From JAAZBG01 sp964390065 (GTDB taxonomy: Bacteria > Fibrobacterota > Chitinivibrionia > Chitinivibrionales > Chitinispirillaceae), in NCBI GenBank assembly GCA_964390065.1, contig CAYMGX010000001.1, forward strand, positions 1 to 64,000: a stretch of DNA of 64,000 nucleotides, given 5' to 3'. Position numbers and translations under genes: made by a program. The stretch's first letter is position 1. Each line of letters opens with the position of its first letter. The notes beneath the pieces were generated by a model, which was not told the DNA's origin, did not search any database, and worked only from the letters and a program-made list of their open reading frames with translations. Below are positions 44,887 through 53,643 of this stretch, piece after piece.

Positions 44887-44919
44887 ATTTGATGGTATAT
44901 TAGAGACAGGAGCACAGTG

Positions 44920-45768
44920 ATGGAAACAAAAATTAACATTCTCGATTACCTTGATTACCGCTCGTTTCTTAAAGATTATATAGAGTCCGTTAAGCTTGGG
45001 AACCCATCATTTTCAATGCGTGCGTTTGCGTCAAAGATTCAGTGTAATCCCGGACAGTTTAATCGAATTCTTAACGGGGAGCGAAATCTGACCTCATCGT
45101 TAATTATTGAAATATGTACAGCGCTGAAATTCTCACGTAAGGAAAAACGGTATTTCGAACTGCTTACGGCATACAATCACTCCAAAAAACAATCTGAACG
45201 GGAGTATAATTTCGAGCAGATGCAGTCATTCAGAAAAGCAAATATCAAAGAGATCTCTGCAGATCAGTATCAGTTGTATTCACACTGGTATAATGTAGTC
45301 CTCCGTGAGTTGTTGTCAATTTACAAATGTACTGATCGCAGTGAAAGCGAGTGTCGTAAAATTGGGAAAATGATGATTCCACAGGTGAGTCAGGGAGAAA
45401 TTTCGAAGGCAATTGAATTGTTATTGACATTAGGTGTACTGGAGAAAAAAAGTGATGGAACCATCGGGTCGGCAGATGCGTTTACTGCAAGCGGTGAGGC
45501 GATTCCGCAAGTAATTACTAACCGGTTTTTACTTGAGTTTACTGATCTTGCACAGCGCGCGGTTGATGCAATTCCCCGCGATCAGCGAAGATTATCAACG
45601 CTTACCTTCAGTGTATCACAGGTCGGATATAAAAAAATCAGTGAACGTATCGATGAATTTAGAAGAGAATTGCTGGCAATGGTTGATGCGGATGAGGGTG
45701 TGCTTGATAAAGTGTATCATCTGAACCTTCATCTGTTTCCGGTTACAAAAGACAGAGTTAATGAGTGA
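44920..45768 (+). CDS. TIGR02147 family protein (copy 2)
   Basis: This 282-residue paralogue of the protein at 16969-17820 has ILDYLDYRSFLKDYIES, an HTH-like RAFASKIQCNPGQFNRILNG followed by LKFSRKEKRYFELLTAYN, the family core SHWYNVVLRELLSIYKC, LLLTLGVLEKKSDGTIG, and the ending KVYHLNLHLFPVT. It is probably a DNA-binding regulator that dimerises; no function is established. The ATG at 44920 is used because AGGAG lies seven bases upstream; the GTG directly before it is too close. A lipoprotein gene follows after 104 bp on the same strand, repeating the gene order seen at copy 1. Confidence 0.9.
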   Translation: METKINILDYLDYRSFLKDYIESVKLGNPSFSMRAFASKIQCNPGQFNRILNGERNLTSSLIIEICTALKFSRKEKRYFELLTAYNHSKKQSEREYNFEQMQSFRKANIKEISADQYQLYSHWYNVVLRELLSIYKCTDRSESECRKIGKMMIPQVSQGEISKAIELLLTLGVLEKKSDGTIGSADAFTASGEAIPQVITNRFLLEFTDLAQRAVDAIPRDQRRLSTLTFSVSQVGYKKISERIDEFRRELLAMVDADEGVLDKVYHLNLHLFPVTKDRVNE

Positions 45769-45872
45769 TCCACATTCTAAACCATTGATATCTGAGAGTT
45801 GATACAAGAAAATAATGATAGATAAACAAAATTGATATAACAATAAACAGTATAAACAAATAGAGAATTGCA

Positions 45873-46565
45873 ATGAAAAAATTATTTAGACAGATACTGA
45901 GTTTAGTTGCATTATGCAGTTGTACTATCGTTGTTAACGGATGCGGTTTTGCACCCAATGATGATCGGGTGTCAACTGGTGGAACCGGTTCTGAAGTCGT
46001 GGGGGTTGTTAACTACCCGGATTCATCAACTGCGATGAAGAAACTCTTTGGAACGAAGCAGGTATTTCCTGTGATGAATGCAGGTGTTTTTATTCATCCG
46101 AAGCAATATTATGCAGAGAATGAAAATGTTAAAGATATTCCTGTTGTGTATACTGCAGCTGATGGAACTTTCAGAATTAAAAATGTACTTCCCGGTGAAC
46201 ATGTTGTGTATGTACGTGATAATGCCGGTAAAGCAGTGGCACGTAAAATTATTGTTCCGGACAATGGAACGAGAGTAGATTGTGGTACTCTCATTGCAAC
46301 ACCGGTTGTATCAGCACAGATTCAGTATCAGGGTACCGTATCAGGCAATGTTCTGTTCTATGTAAGCGTTCGTGGTACAGGAATTACTATCAAATGTACA
46401 GAACGCAATGTTTATGCTGTAATGGATAATATCCCGTTGGGATTGACTGAAGGATATACAATTACTATACGTGTTTTGCAGCCATTTAATGGTGGTAAAG
46501 ATTTTACAGTGCCATCATTGAAGATCGGTGATATTACGACGCTGCAACCGTTCACAGATTTTTAA
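45873..46565 (+). CDS. Cassette lipoprotein with carboxypeptidase-regulatory-like domain
   Basis: The 230-residue protein has a lipoprotein signal ending VVNGC (Cys24). Its mature start CGFAPNDDRVSTGGTGSEVVG resembles that of the lipoprotein downstream of TIGR02147 copy 1 (CGLGPDFSGGSTNTGNARIAG). A beta-sandwich of the carboxypeptidase-regulatory type follows (about 100-150: TAADGTFRIKNVLPGEHVVY). No catalytic motif is visible. It is probably an envelope protein controlled by, or signalling to, the TIGR02147 partner; that is inference from the repeated gene pair. Confidence 0.78.
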   Translation: MKKLFRQILSLVALCSCTIVVNGCGFAPNDDRVSTGGTGSEVVGVVNYPDSSTAMKKLFGTKQVFPVMNAGVFIHPKQYYAENENVKDIPVVYTAADGTFRIKNVLPGEHVVYVRDNAGKAVARKIIVPDNGTRVDCGTLIATPVVSAQIQYQGTVSGNVLFYVSVRGTGITIKCTERNVYAVMDNIPLGLTEGYTITIRVLQPFNGGKDFTVPSLKIGDITTLQPFTDF

Positions 46566-46659
46566 CAACTGATATAATCAAGTACCACTACTTGATATGG
46601 TTAAAAAAAGAACTTTTTAACCATGATAGCGAAGCTTATACCTTAAAAAAGGAGATTCT

Positions 46660-46833
46660 ATGAAGACTGTATGTATGACCGCGTTTGTTTTTTTAATGTC
46701 AATATTTATGTCGTGTGCTGTTTTTATCCATGATGATGATGATGATTGGGAGAGAAAAAACCGTGATTCATCAAAAGACACGATCACTATAATTTATTCC
46801 AATTTAAAAGGAAATCCTTTATCCGTACGTTAA
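46660..46833 (+). CDS. 57-residue small lipoprotein with Asp tract
   Basis: This short gene has a strong ribosome-binding site (AAAAAAGGAG) and encodes a signal peptide ending FMSC (likely Cys19), then AVFIHDDDDDWERKNRDSSK and a C-terminus ending NPLSVR. The mature start CAVFIHDDDDD resembles CALMINDPDDP of the next gene, so the two probably share a family origin. The function is unknown; the acidic tract could bind Ca2+ or act as a linker. It lies 33 bp before the next gene, likely in one operon. Confidence 0.65.
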   Translation: MKTVCMTAFVFLMSIFMSCAVFIHDDDDDWERKNRDSSKDTITIIYSNLKGNPLSVR

Positions 46834-46866
46834 CCGGATAGTGGCATGTACAAACAGGAGGATTAA

Positions 46867-47496
46867 ATGAGAAAACGACTTGTAATAACAGGAACTTTCA
46901 TTTTACTTGTCAATATGAATTGTGCCCTGATGATTAATGATCCTGACGATCCATTGGATACATCAACTAAACACACATCCCGTTCCTATTCAATCAATAC
47001 GGAATCATATTTCCCGTTTGAGAATAATACCAACTGGTGGAAATTTTCAGAAACATCAGGAAATCCGTGCATGATTAAAATTGTGGATACTATTTCGGAT
47101 GATTGCGTTACCTATTATCGGGTGTCATTTATGGAAAACAGGGTTGACACAACAGATGACTGGTTCAAGCGCTCTTCCGGTGATATTCTTTTTGGTGTCT
47201 CGCTGACAGGAATTTACGATCGTTTTCTTCCATCAAGGATAGAGTCACAGGGTGGAAAATATACATGTGGAAGTAATATTATTAATTATCAATATCTTGA
47301 TTCCGTTGTGATCAATGGTTTGACATTTAAAAAAGTAATAAGTTTACAATATAATACACCGGTAATTCACGGGTTTGATAAGATTCTGTTTGCGGAAAAA
47401 ATCGGTGTTATTATGATGCAGGATCTGGATGGCAGATGGCCGGTTAGCTATGTGCTTGACAGTTGTTCTATTTCCGGGACTGTTTCAAGGTTATAA
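46867..47496 (+). CDS. Hypothetical secreted protein, probable lipoprotein
   Basis: The 209-residue protein has an N-terminal signal (MRKRLVITGTFILLVNMNC) with a non-canonical lipobox, then a mature start CALMINDPDDP like that of the preceding small lipoprotein. The body (YFPFENNTNWWKFSET, then VTYYRVSFMENRVD, ILFAEKIGVIMMQD) looks like a beta-rich extracytoplasmic domain of the kind found in Fibrobacterota/Bacteroidetes lipoproteins of unknown function. CAGGAGG gives a strong start. It closes the second TIGR02147 cassette. Confidence 0.68.
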   Translation: MRKRLVITGTFILLVNMNCALMINDPDDPLDTSTKHTSRSYSINTESYFPFENNTNWWKFSETSGNPCMIKIVDTISDDCVTYYRVSFMENRVDTTDDWFKRSSGDILFGVSLTGIYDRFLPSRIESQGGKYTCGSNIINYQYLDSVVINGLTFKKVISLQYNTPVIHGFDKILFAEKIGVIMMQDLDGRWPVSYVLDSCSISGTVSRL

Positions 47497-47590
47497 TCAG
47501 CATGATGATCGTTAAAAAAACGTGGGCAACTGCTCGGTGATTTTTGTATATTTACCCTGCAGTAATAATGATCTGATTCAAAGGCACGGG

Positions 47591-48466
47591 TTGAAAAAAC
47601 GAATTTTCTTTACTGGTGTTACTTCAATTCATGGTTTTCCGGTTTTTAACGCATTTTTAAACCAACCGGAATGTGAAGTATTTGGAATACGTCCTCCAAA
47701 AGTGCATGAACCTGCCGGAGCAAACGTAATTTCCAGCTGCATTACTAACCGTGACATGCTGTTTCATATCAGGAAAACATTTCAACCGACACATGTAATT
47801 CATTGTGCAGGTGTTTGTGATCTTGATGTATGTGAGGAGCGTCCTCATTGGGCACATGCAATGAACACTGATGGTGCATGTGCAATTGCAGAGGTATTCA
47901 ATGGTGCTGCAAGGTTAATCTATTTAAGCGCTGATCTTGTTTTTTCCGGAAATACGCCTCCGGATAAGGGGTATAATGAGTGTTGCGTACCGGATCCGGT
48001 AAGTATCGCCGGGAAAACAATTGCAGCAGCCGAAAAGATAATTGAACGATGTGATAATGCATGCATTGTGCGGCTCGGTTTACCAATAGGTACATCGGTA
48101 ACAGGAACAAAAGGCGCTATTGATTTTATTGAAAACCGATTTAAAAGAAATCTGCCGGTAACTCTTTTTCATGATGAATTCCGGAGCTGTATCCAGTGTT
48201 CTGATATTGTAAAGTCGGTAATGGCAATAGTCAATCTTGATGTTCATGGATACTGGCATTTAGGCGGACCGGTAAAATACAGTCTTTACAGTATTGGAAA
48301 ATACGTACTTGATAAAAACAGATACCCGGCTAATCTGTTTAAAGGAATTATGAGAAAAGATGAGCATAATGGCCCTCCAAGAATGGGTGATGTATCTCTT
48401 GATTCATCAAAATTGGTATCACTACTTGGTTTTTCATTTCAGGATGGATTATGCTGCCATAATTAA
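47591..48466 (+). CDS. RmlD-like SDR sugar-nucleotide reductase
   Basis: The 291-residue protein begins with a Rossmann motif (KKRIFFTGVTSIHGFPV) and has HVIHCAGVCDLDVCEERP, YLSADLVFSG, and PVSIAGKTIAAAEKIIE in the place of the catalytic YxxxK, where Tyr is replaced (SIAGK). CVVRLG-like and C-terminal features follow dTDP-4-dehydrorhamnose reductase. The missing Tyr makes normal reductase activity doubtful. The TTG at 47591 is favoured because AAAGG precedes it and the Rossmann fold starts there; a GTG at 47522 lacks a ribosome-binding site. The gene is monocistronic. Confidence 0.72.
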   Translation: MKKRIFFTGVTSIHGFPVFNAFLNQPECEVFGIRPPKVHEPAGANVISSCITNRDMLFHIRKTFQPTHVIHCAGVCDLDVCEERPHWAHAMNTDGACAIAEVFNGAARLIYLSADLVFSGNTPPDKGYNECCVPDPVSIAGKTIAAAEKIIERCDNACIVRLGLPIGTSVTGTKGAIDFIENRFKRNLPVTLFHDEFRSCIQCSDIVKSVMAIVNLDVHGYWHLGGPVKYSLYSIGKYVLDKNRYPANLFKGIMRKDEHNGPPRMGDVSLDSSKLVSLLGFSFQDGLCCHN

Positions 48467-48910
48467 TGTTCAGGGGGTTTGCAGATGTACTCTGCGAAAA
48501 AACGGGGGCGATTAATTCTGATACAATGTGCATGAAATGCGTATGTAAAGCAAAAATATTTCAATGTTGAGTTATGAGAGATAAATATGGTGCATCATTG
48601 CGTCCACCGGAGATTTACTCATCACCAAAAAGGTATTGTGCTGCAGATATTTCATCAATTTCACTTGTAAATTAAATATGATTTTCAGGCAGTCGATTTT
48701 GCAAATTACTGTGCTTCCGGAGTTCTAAAATATCACTGTACAACACAACAGGTATGCAACGCCATGAAAATAATCAAGACAATTTATGGACGATAATATT
48801 TTCAGTAATAGACATAGCCATATCACGTTAAAAAAACCATCTGTTCTGATACAGGTATTTTTGATACACAGCAACATTAATTAGAAATAAGTAAATAGTT
48901 GGAGAGTTGC
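48467..48910. other. Non-coding region before larE
   Basis: About 440 bp with no supported gene, RNA or strong hairpin on either strand. It presumably includes the larE promoter. Confidence 0.4.
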
Positions 48911-49726
48911 ATGGATAATATGAAATTAGATCAATTAAAAGAATACATTGGCAGATTTTCATCGGCAATTATTGCTTTTTCAGGAGGGGTTGATAGTACA
49001 TTCCTTGCTAAAGTAGCCGGAGATGTTCTTAACGGTAATGTTCTGTTAGTCACAGCATCATCAAGTACCTATCCCAAAAGAGAGCTTGATGGGGCAATTG
49101 CGATTGCACGGCAGTTGAATCTGCCACATCGGGTAATTGAATCAGAGGAGCTTGAGATTGCAGGATTTGCAGACAATCCAAGTAACAGGTGTTATTATTG
49201 CAAGCATGAGTTATTTGCAAAGATAAAGGAACTTGCCTCATCTGAGAATTTACAGGTGGTATTCGAAGGAAGCAACGCGGATGATCTGAATGATTTTCGA
49301 CCGGGGCGGATAGCGATTCAGGAACTGGGAATAGGTTCACCACTTCTTGATGTGCAGTTAACCAAGAATGAAATAAGGGAATTATCACTTGTAATGGGGC
49401 TTCCTACAGCTCAAAAAGCATCGTTTGCATGTCTGGCCAGTCGATTTCCCTATGGAGATAAAATCACAAAGGAGAAACTGGACAGGGTCGGGGAGGCTGA
49501 GGAGAAGATCTATGACCTGGGTTTCTGCCAGTTCAGAGTACGAAGTCATGGTGATCTTGCGAGGATAGAGTTTGCGGCTGCGGATCTGGATTCTGCCTGG
49601 AACCAGAGGGCGGTTATAAAAACTATTTGTAAAAATGCAGGTTTTACATACGTTGCAATCGATCTTGAGGGATACCGGACAGGTGCAATGAATGAGGTGC
49701 TTTCTGATCAGGAGAAACAGCTATGA
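48911..49726 (+). CDS. larE: ATP-dependent sacrificial sulfur transferase LarE
   Basis: LarE donates sulfur from its own cysteine to build the nickel-pincer cofactor of lactate racemase-like enzymes. The 271-residue product has the PP-loop FSGGVDSTFLAK, SNRCYYCKHELFAKIK, FEGSNADDLNDFRPGR, and KASFACLASRFPYGDKI, where the Cys corresponds to the sacrificial residue of the Lactiplantibacillus enzyme. The ATG at 48911 has GGAG at good spacing; an in-frame ATG four codons upstream does not. LarB, LarC and LarA are not nearby, so they must be elsewhere or the protein has another target. Confidence 0.93.
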   Translation: MDNMKLDQLKEYIGRFSSAIIAFSGGVDSTFLAKVAGDVLNGNVLLVTASSSTYPKRELDGAIAIARQLNLPHRVIESEELEIAGFADNPSNRCYYCKHELFAKIKELASSENLQVVFEGSNADDLNDFRPGRIAIQELGIGSPLLDVQLTKNEIRELSLVMGLPTAQKASFACLASRFPYGDKITKEKLDRVGEAEEKIYDLGFCQFRVRSHGDLARIEFAAADLDSAWNQRAVIKTICKNAGFTYVAIDLEGYRTGAMNEVLSDQEKQL

Positions 49727-49827
49727 TCAAGTTGCTCAAATCGGATTTCATTGCATAGTCCACACCAATTCAGGTGTTTAGGTTTATGATTCTTGCATCA
49801 GCCTAATTCATTAAATATTTTAACTCT

Positions 49828-50826
49828 ATGACGTTTGAACTACAGCTTTTTCTCCTGATAGTGTGCCTTGTAGGTGTCTTTCTGTATGCAGGAAGTGAAA
49901 CCGGTTTTGTTTCGCTCAACCGGCTTAAAGCGAGTCATCTTGCTGACCGGGGAGTGAAAAAGGGCAACTGGTGCATGTTCCTTTTTAAAAACAAGACACG
50001 ATTTCTATCTTCCGTATTAATTGGAAGCAATATCTGCATTGTTGGTGCATCGCTTTTTTTTAATTCACTCTTTATAAAACTTTCTGATACACTGCCATTA
50101 TTATCACGAGTTCCATCCCCGGAGTCCTGGTTTCTGACACCAATTGTTGTTCTATTTTGTGAAATGCTTCCAAAATCGTTATTCCGGTTGTATTCTTTTG
50201 AATTGACGTTGAAATTCATCCCGTTTCTCATAGTATCTTATTTCATTGTATTACCATTCAGTTGGATTATTTCGCTTATTACCGGAGAATTTCGAAAAAG
50301 AGGTGAGGGTGAAGAGTCATTTAAACAAAAGCTAAGGGAAGAGATGGTAATGGTTGTCGCTGAGGGGGCAAGAACCGGTGCAATTTTTGAGTCATCAAAT
50401 TCAATCATTGAAAATGTACTTAAACTTAAAAAACTATCAATGAATGAGTTAAGAATTACACTTAAGGATGTACAGAAAGGTGTTTTTTTTAAGAATGATA
50501 CAATCAATGCCTTAAAGAACCATCATTTTCGTGATAGTGAGGTTATTATATACGAAGAGAATGGGGACGAACCGGTTGGTGTAGTTTCATTAAATGATGT
50601 TGTTGGAAAAAATGGACAACTTCCACTTGTATCATTTCTTCGACCTTTAGTTGTTGTTGATATAGCTTCATCGATTGGTGCTGCCTTGAAAATGATATTA
50701 CCATATCGCGGGAATTTGATTTTTTTAAGGAATACTGCGGGTCTGATTGATGGTGTTATAATGAAAAAAGATATCATTTCTACAATTTTTATATTAAAAA
50801 AACCTCAAAAAGTATCGTTTCAGTAA
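49828..50826 (+). CDS. CNNM/DUF21 membrane protein with CBS-like domain
   Basis: The 332-residue protein has a DUF21 (CNNM) transmembrane domain of about four hydrophobic segments (residues about 5-25, 60-85, 98-118, 125-150), including ETGFVSLNRLKASHLADRG and FCEMLPKSLFR. A weak CBS pair follows (about 200-320). It lacks the C-terminal CorC_HlyC domain of longer relatives. The family is linked to Mg2+ or other divalent cation transport. No ribosome-binding site is obvious. It lies 49 bp before an M23 peptidase gene. Confidence 0.85.
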   Translation: MTFELQLFLLIVCLVGVFLYAGSETGFVSLNRLKASHLADRGVKKGNWCMFLFKNKTRFLSSVLIGSNICIVGASLFFNSLFIKLSDTLPLLSRVPSPESWFLTPIVVLFCEMLPKSLFRLYSFELTLKFIPFLIVSYFIVLPFSWIISLITGEFRKRGEGEESFKQKLREEMVMVVAEGARTGAIFESSNSIIENVLKLKKLSMNELRITLKDVQKGVFFKNDTINALKNHHFRDSEVIIYEENGDEPVGVVSLNDVVGKNGQLPLVSFLRPLVVVDIASSIGAALKMILPYRGNLIFLRNTAGLIDGVIMKKDIISTIFILKKPQKVSFQ

Positions 50827-50875
50827 GAATAATTATTTAAACCGTTACTTGTAAACGCGTAAAGATTGAAAAAAC

Positions 50876-51862
50876 ATGAACCGATTTGTACAATTAGTAA
50901 TAGAAATGCTTGGAAACAAAGAAGAGTTCATGAAAAGAATTGGTTGGAAATTTGTATTTATTACGCCAAAAACGGTTTCCCGGGTGCGTCAGGTATCGAT
51001 ATCTGCACAGGGAGTGGTGCTCTTTTTGTTTCTTTTTGTTGCTTCAGCAGTTGGTTTATCACGAATGATATGGTTCTCATCGTCGTATATTTTTGCAAAA
51101 TTTGGTGTATATGATTCAAAAAAGGACAATGAAAGTCTGCTGATGAAAATCAAGTTTCTTTACAAGTATGCAGACAAGGAGATGGTGCGGGTAAATGAAC
51201 TTGTAAATTTTGAAGATCGTACACGTCTTCAATATGGACTTACAAGAATTAGTAGTGATATAAGAATGGCTGGTATCGGTGGACTGCCTACATCCCAGGA
51301 TATAATTTTTGCAGCAATTCTTGATCCTGTACTTCTTGATGCAGCTATTATTCAGGATAATATTGAAACGCTTATTCGCCGCGCAGAACTTCAGGATTCA
51401 ACACTTACTAAAATGTCAAATGAAGTATCAGAAATTCATAAAGTATGGGCATCACGACCGTCAATCTGGCCTGCCACTGGTAGAATTACATCAGACTTTG
51501 GTTACAGACGTCATCCAATTGTTGGTGAAAATATCTTTCACGAAGGTCTGGATATTGCCAATCAGATCAATACAAATATCTATGCAACAGCTGATGGGGT
51601 TGTGACATCATCGGGAAGCAGGAATTTTTATGGAAACGCTGTGTTTCTAAAGCATATGGATGATCGGACAGAAACTGTTTATGGTCATATGAACAAAATT
51701 GCTGTAAAGAAGGGCCAATTTGTTAAAAGAGGCGAAATAATTGGTTATATGGGCAGCACCGGACGATCGACAGGCAGCCATGTTCATTACGAAGTTCGTG
51801 TTGATGGTAAATGTGTAAATCCAAGTACCTATATTCTTCCTGAAGATGAAATTGTTGATTAA
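50876..51862 (+). CDS. M23 peptidase (LytM-type) with membrane anchor
   Basis: The 328-residue protein has a single N-terminal transmembrane segment (about residues 48-68), a helical linker to about 195, and a C-terminal M23 domain with the metal ligands in FHEGLDIA and SHVHYEVRVDG and the intermediate YGHMNKIAVKKGQFVKRGEI. All Zn ligands appear present, so it should be an active peptidoglycan endopeptidase in the periplasm. WKFVFITPKTVSRVRQVSIS before the membrane segment resembles M23 proteins of cell-shape systems. It is followed at 2 bp by yjbQ. Confidence 0.9.
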   Translation: MNRFVQLVIEMLGNKEEFMKRIGWKFVFITPKTVSRVRQVSISAQGVVLFLFLFVASAVGLSRMIWFSSSYIFAKFGVYDSKKDNESLLMKIKFLYKYADKEMVRVNELVNFEDRTRLQYGLTRISSDIRMAGIGGLPTSQDIIFAAILDPVLLDAAIIQDNIETLIRRAELQDSTLTKMSNEVSEIHKVWASRPSIWPATGRITSDFGYRRHPIVGENIFHEGLDIANQINTNIYATADGVVTSSGSRNFYGNAVFLKHMDDRTETVYGHMNKIAVKKGQFVKRGEIIGYMGSTGRSTGSHVHYEVRVDGKCVNPSTYILPEDEIVD

Positions 51863-51864
51863 TT

Positions 51865-52266
51865 ATGGTATTCCACACTGAAGTTCCGCTTAGAACTGTC
51901 AATCGTACACACTGGCTTGATGTTACATCACAGGTTGAGTCTGTACTTAAAAAGGGTAACGCGTACAATGGTATTTGTCTTGTATCAAGTCAACATACTA
52001 CTGCCGGGTTGACAATTAATGAAAATGCTGATCCGGATGTTCAACGGGATTTCTTCTGGAAATTAAACAGCGTTTTTCCTCAGGATATATCATTCGCACA
52101 TCGTGAAGGCAATAGTGATAGTCATATCAAGGCATCTCTGGTTGGATTCAGTGTACAGGTACCGGTAGTTAACGGGGAACTGAAACTTGGAACCTGGCAG
52201 TCGATTTATTTCTGTGAATTTGATGGTCCCAGAAACAGGATTATAACAGTAAGTTTTGTCGGTTAA
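51865..52266 (+). CDS. yjbQ: YjbQ family protein (UPF0047)
   Basis: The 133-residue protein matches the UPF0047 family over its whole length: SSQHTTAGLTINENADPDVQ, AHREGNSDSHIKASLVG, and LGTWQSIYFCEFDGPRNR. Some members have thiamin-phosphate synthase activity in vitro and are named secondary thiamine-phosphate synthases; the physiological role is unclear. It starts 2 bp after the M23 gene and is co-transcribed with it. Confidence 0.95.
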   Translation: MVFHTEVPLRTVNRTHWLDVTSQVESVLKKGNAYNGICLVSSQHTTAGLTINENADPDVQRDFFWKLNSVFPQDISFAHREGNSDSHIKASLVGFSVQVPVVNGELKLGTWQSIYFCEFDGPRNRIITVSFVG

Positions 52267-52277
52267 TAGTTAAAAAT

Positions 52278-52538
52278 TTACAGATGCTTGAACTTTTCCT
52301 TAGCTCCGTATAGTTGACCAATACGAATTGATAATTTGTCATCAACAACGGTGATCTCTCCTTTTGCGACAATTTTGCCACGTAAAAATACATCTACCGA
52401 CTCACCGGCCATTCGGTTCAGACGGACAATGCTTCCCTGATGCAAATTAAGCAGTTCCCGTATTGTCATTCTTGTCTGTCCTAATTGCACAGAGATGCCA
52501 ACATTGACATCAAGAAGCATATTGATACTGTTTGCCAT
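52278..52538 (-). CDS. fliN: FliN-type flagellar motor switch protein
   Basis: The 86-residue protein is a single SpoA (FliMN_C) domain: LLDVNVGISVQLGQTRMTIR, then ELLNLHQGSIVRLNRMAGES and VDVFLRGKIVAKGEITVVDD, and IRIGQLYGAKE. FliN forms the bottom of the C-ring. ATG 52538 is used because GGAG precedes it; the frame extends upstream but without family similarity. It is alone, away from fliM, and is shorter than most FliN proteins; a secretion-system SpoA protein is the alternative. A TATAAT box lies at 52566-52571 (minus). Confidence 0.85.
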   Translation of the reverse strand: MANSINMLLDVNVGISVQLGQTRMTIRELLNLHQGSIVRLNRMAGESVDVFLRGKIVAKGEITVVDDKLSIRIGQLYGAKEKFKHL

Positions 52539-52665
52539 GCATATCTCCGATGGTCGTTGTCCTTTATTATAGTACAATCCAATAAGAAGATCGGCAAGGA
52601 AAATGTTCAATACACACAGTTTGCTGTTATTAATACAGATGAAACTTATAAAGTCTGGTCACACA

Positions 52666-53442
52666 TTACTTTTGTAAAAATGGAAGAATATCACTAAAGA
52701 TACCGCTGAGTGCTACACCAAGAAATGCGAGCAGGAGTATTACTATTACACAAAGAAGAGCAAGAACAAACAATGGGAAAACCAGGGCTGTAAAAGCTTT
52801 AATACGCGTAGTCTGATGAACCACCGAGATACCAGTGAGCAACTGCCAGATAAATAGTATTGATGCCAGAAATGGTCCAAAAAATGGCACGGCATTCAGG
52901 AGCAGGGCGCTTTGAGAATATGCTGTAATTTTAATTGTCTGATAGAATGCGTTTTTATTTTTCCGTGTTATCAGCAGCATGAAATGAGTATATGCAGCAA
53001 TAATGAAAAATTCAATCGAGATATAAACAGGTGTAAACATCAGGGTTAATGCAGGTGATGATTCATTGCCTCCAAGTATTCCGTTGTTTTTAGATGCAAA
53101 AAGAGAACTGATTGATTCAGGTAGAACCAGCGACCAGAGAAACGCAGTGGTATAACCTATACTTCCTGCTACAATGGCAAACAACCATGCACTTGACATG
53201 TTCTTTTTAACCTGAAGAGTACTGAAGAAACGTTCCGGGGCTGAAAAAAGTTCTTTTACAGTAAGAAAAAAAACTGTAAGAGGATAATTTTTTGATGCAG
53301 GTGACTCCCAAAGAGGTTGTGTTAATTCCGGTGAAGATGGTGGTAACGATAATGTATTGTTATCGGAGTAGAAATTTCCACATGAGGAACAGTTTAAGGT
53401 TGAGAATGAATCAAGGCTGTTTCCGCATTTACTGCATATCAT
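52666..53442 (-). CDS. YIP1-family membrane protein with zinc ribbon
   Basis: The 258-residue protein begins with a zinc ribbon (MICSKCGNSLD, then LNCSSCGNFY, two CxxC pairs). A Yip1-type domain with about five hydrophobic segments follows (about residues 85-110, 138-160, 180-200, 205-222 and 228-252). The function is unknown; Yip1 proteins in bacteria are often near transport or envelope genes. It is monocistronic in an AT-rich setting, divergent from hldD. Confidence 0.82.
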   Translation of the reverse strand: MICSKCGNSLDSFSTLNCSSCGNFYSDNNTLSLPPSSPELTQPLWESPASKNYPLTVFFLTVKELFSAPERFFSTLQVKKNMSSAWLFAIVAGSIGYTTAFLWSLVLPESISSLFASKNNGILGGNESSPALTLMFTPVYISIEFFIIAAYTHFMLLITRKNKNAFYQTIKITAYSQSALLLNAVPFFGPFLASILFIWQLLTGISVVHQTTRIKAFTALVFPLFVLALLCVIVILLLAFLGVALSGIFSDILPFLQK

Positions 53443-53643
53443 GAGTTGTTTCCTCGTTTTTGTTGATTTTTATTCTATTCATTATAGAATAAAACAAGCA
53501 GGTTTTAAATAACAACATCTATAGATCCTGAAAATAATACCCGCATTGGTATTTTGGTACTCTATGATTTATTTTAAATTAAAGTATAAATGGATAAAGT
53601 TTTTTAAATCAGTTTTTTAGGTTGAATTCACACAGGAGGATAT

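Noticed and set aside
52539..52660. Possible sigma-28 promoter upstream of fliN (GCCGATCT)
   Set aside because: The -10 is imperfect and there is no TAAA 15 bp upstream.
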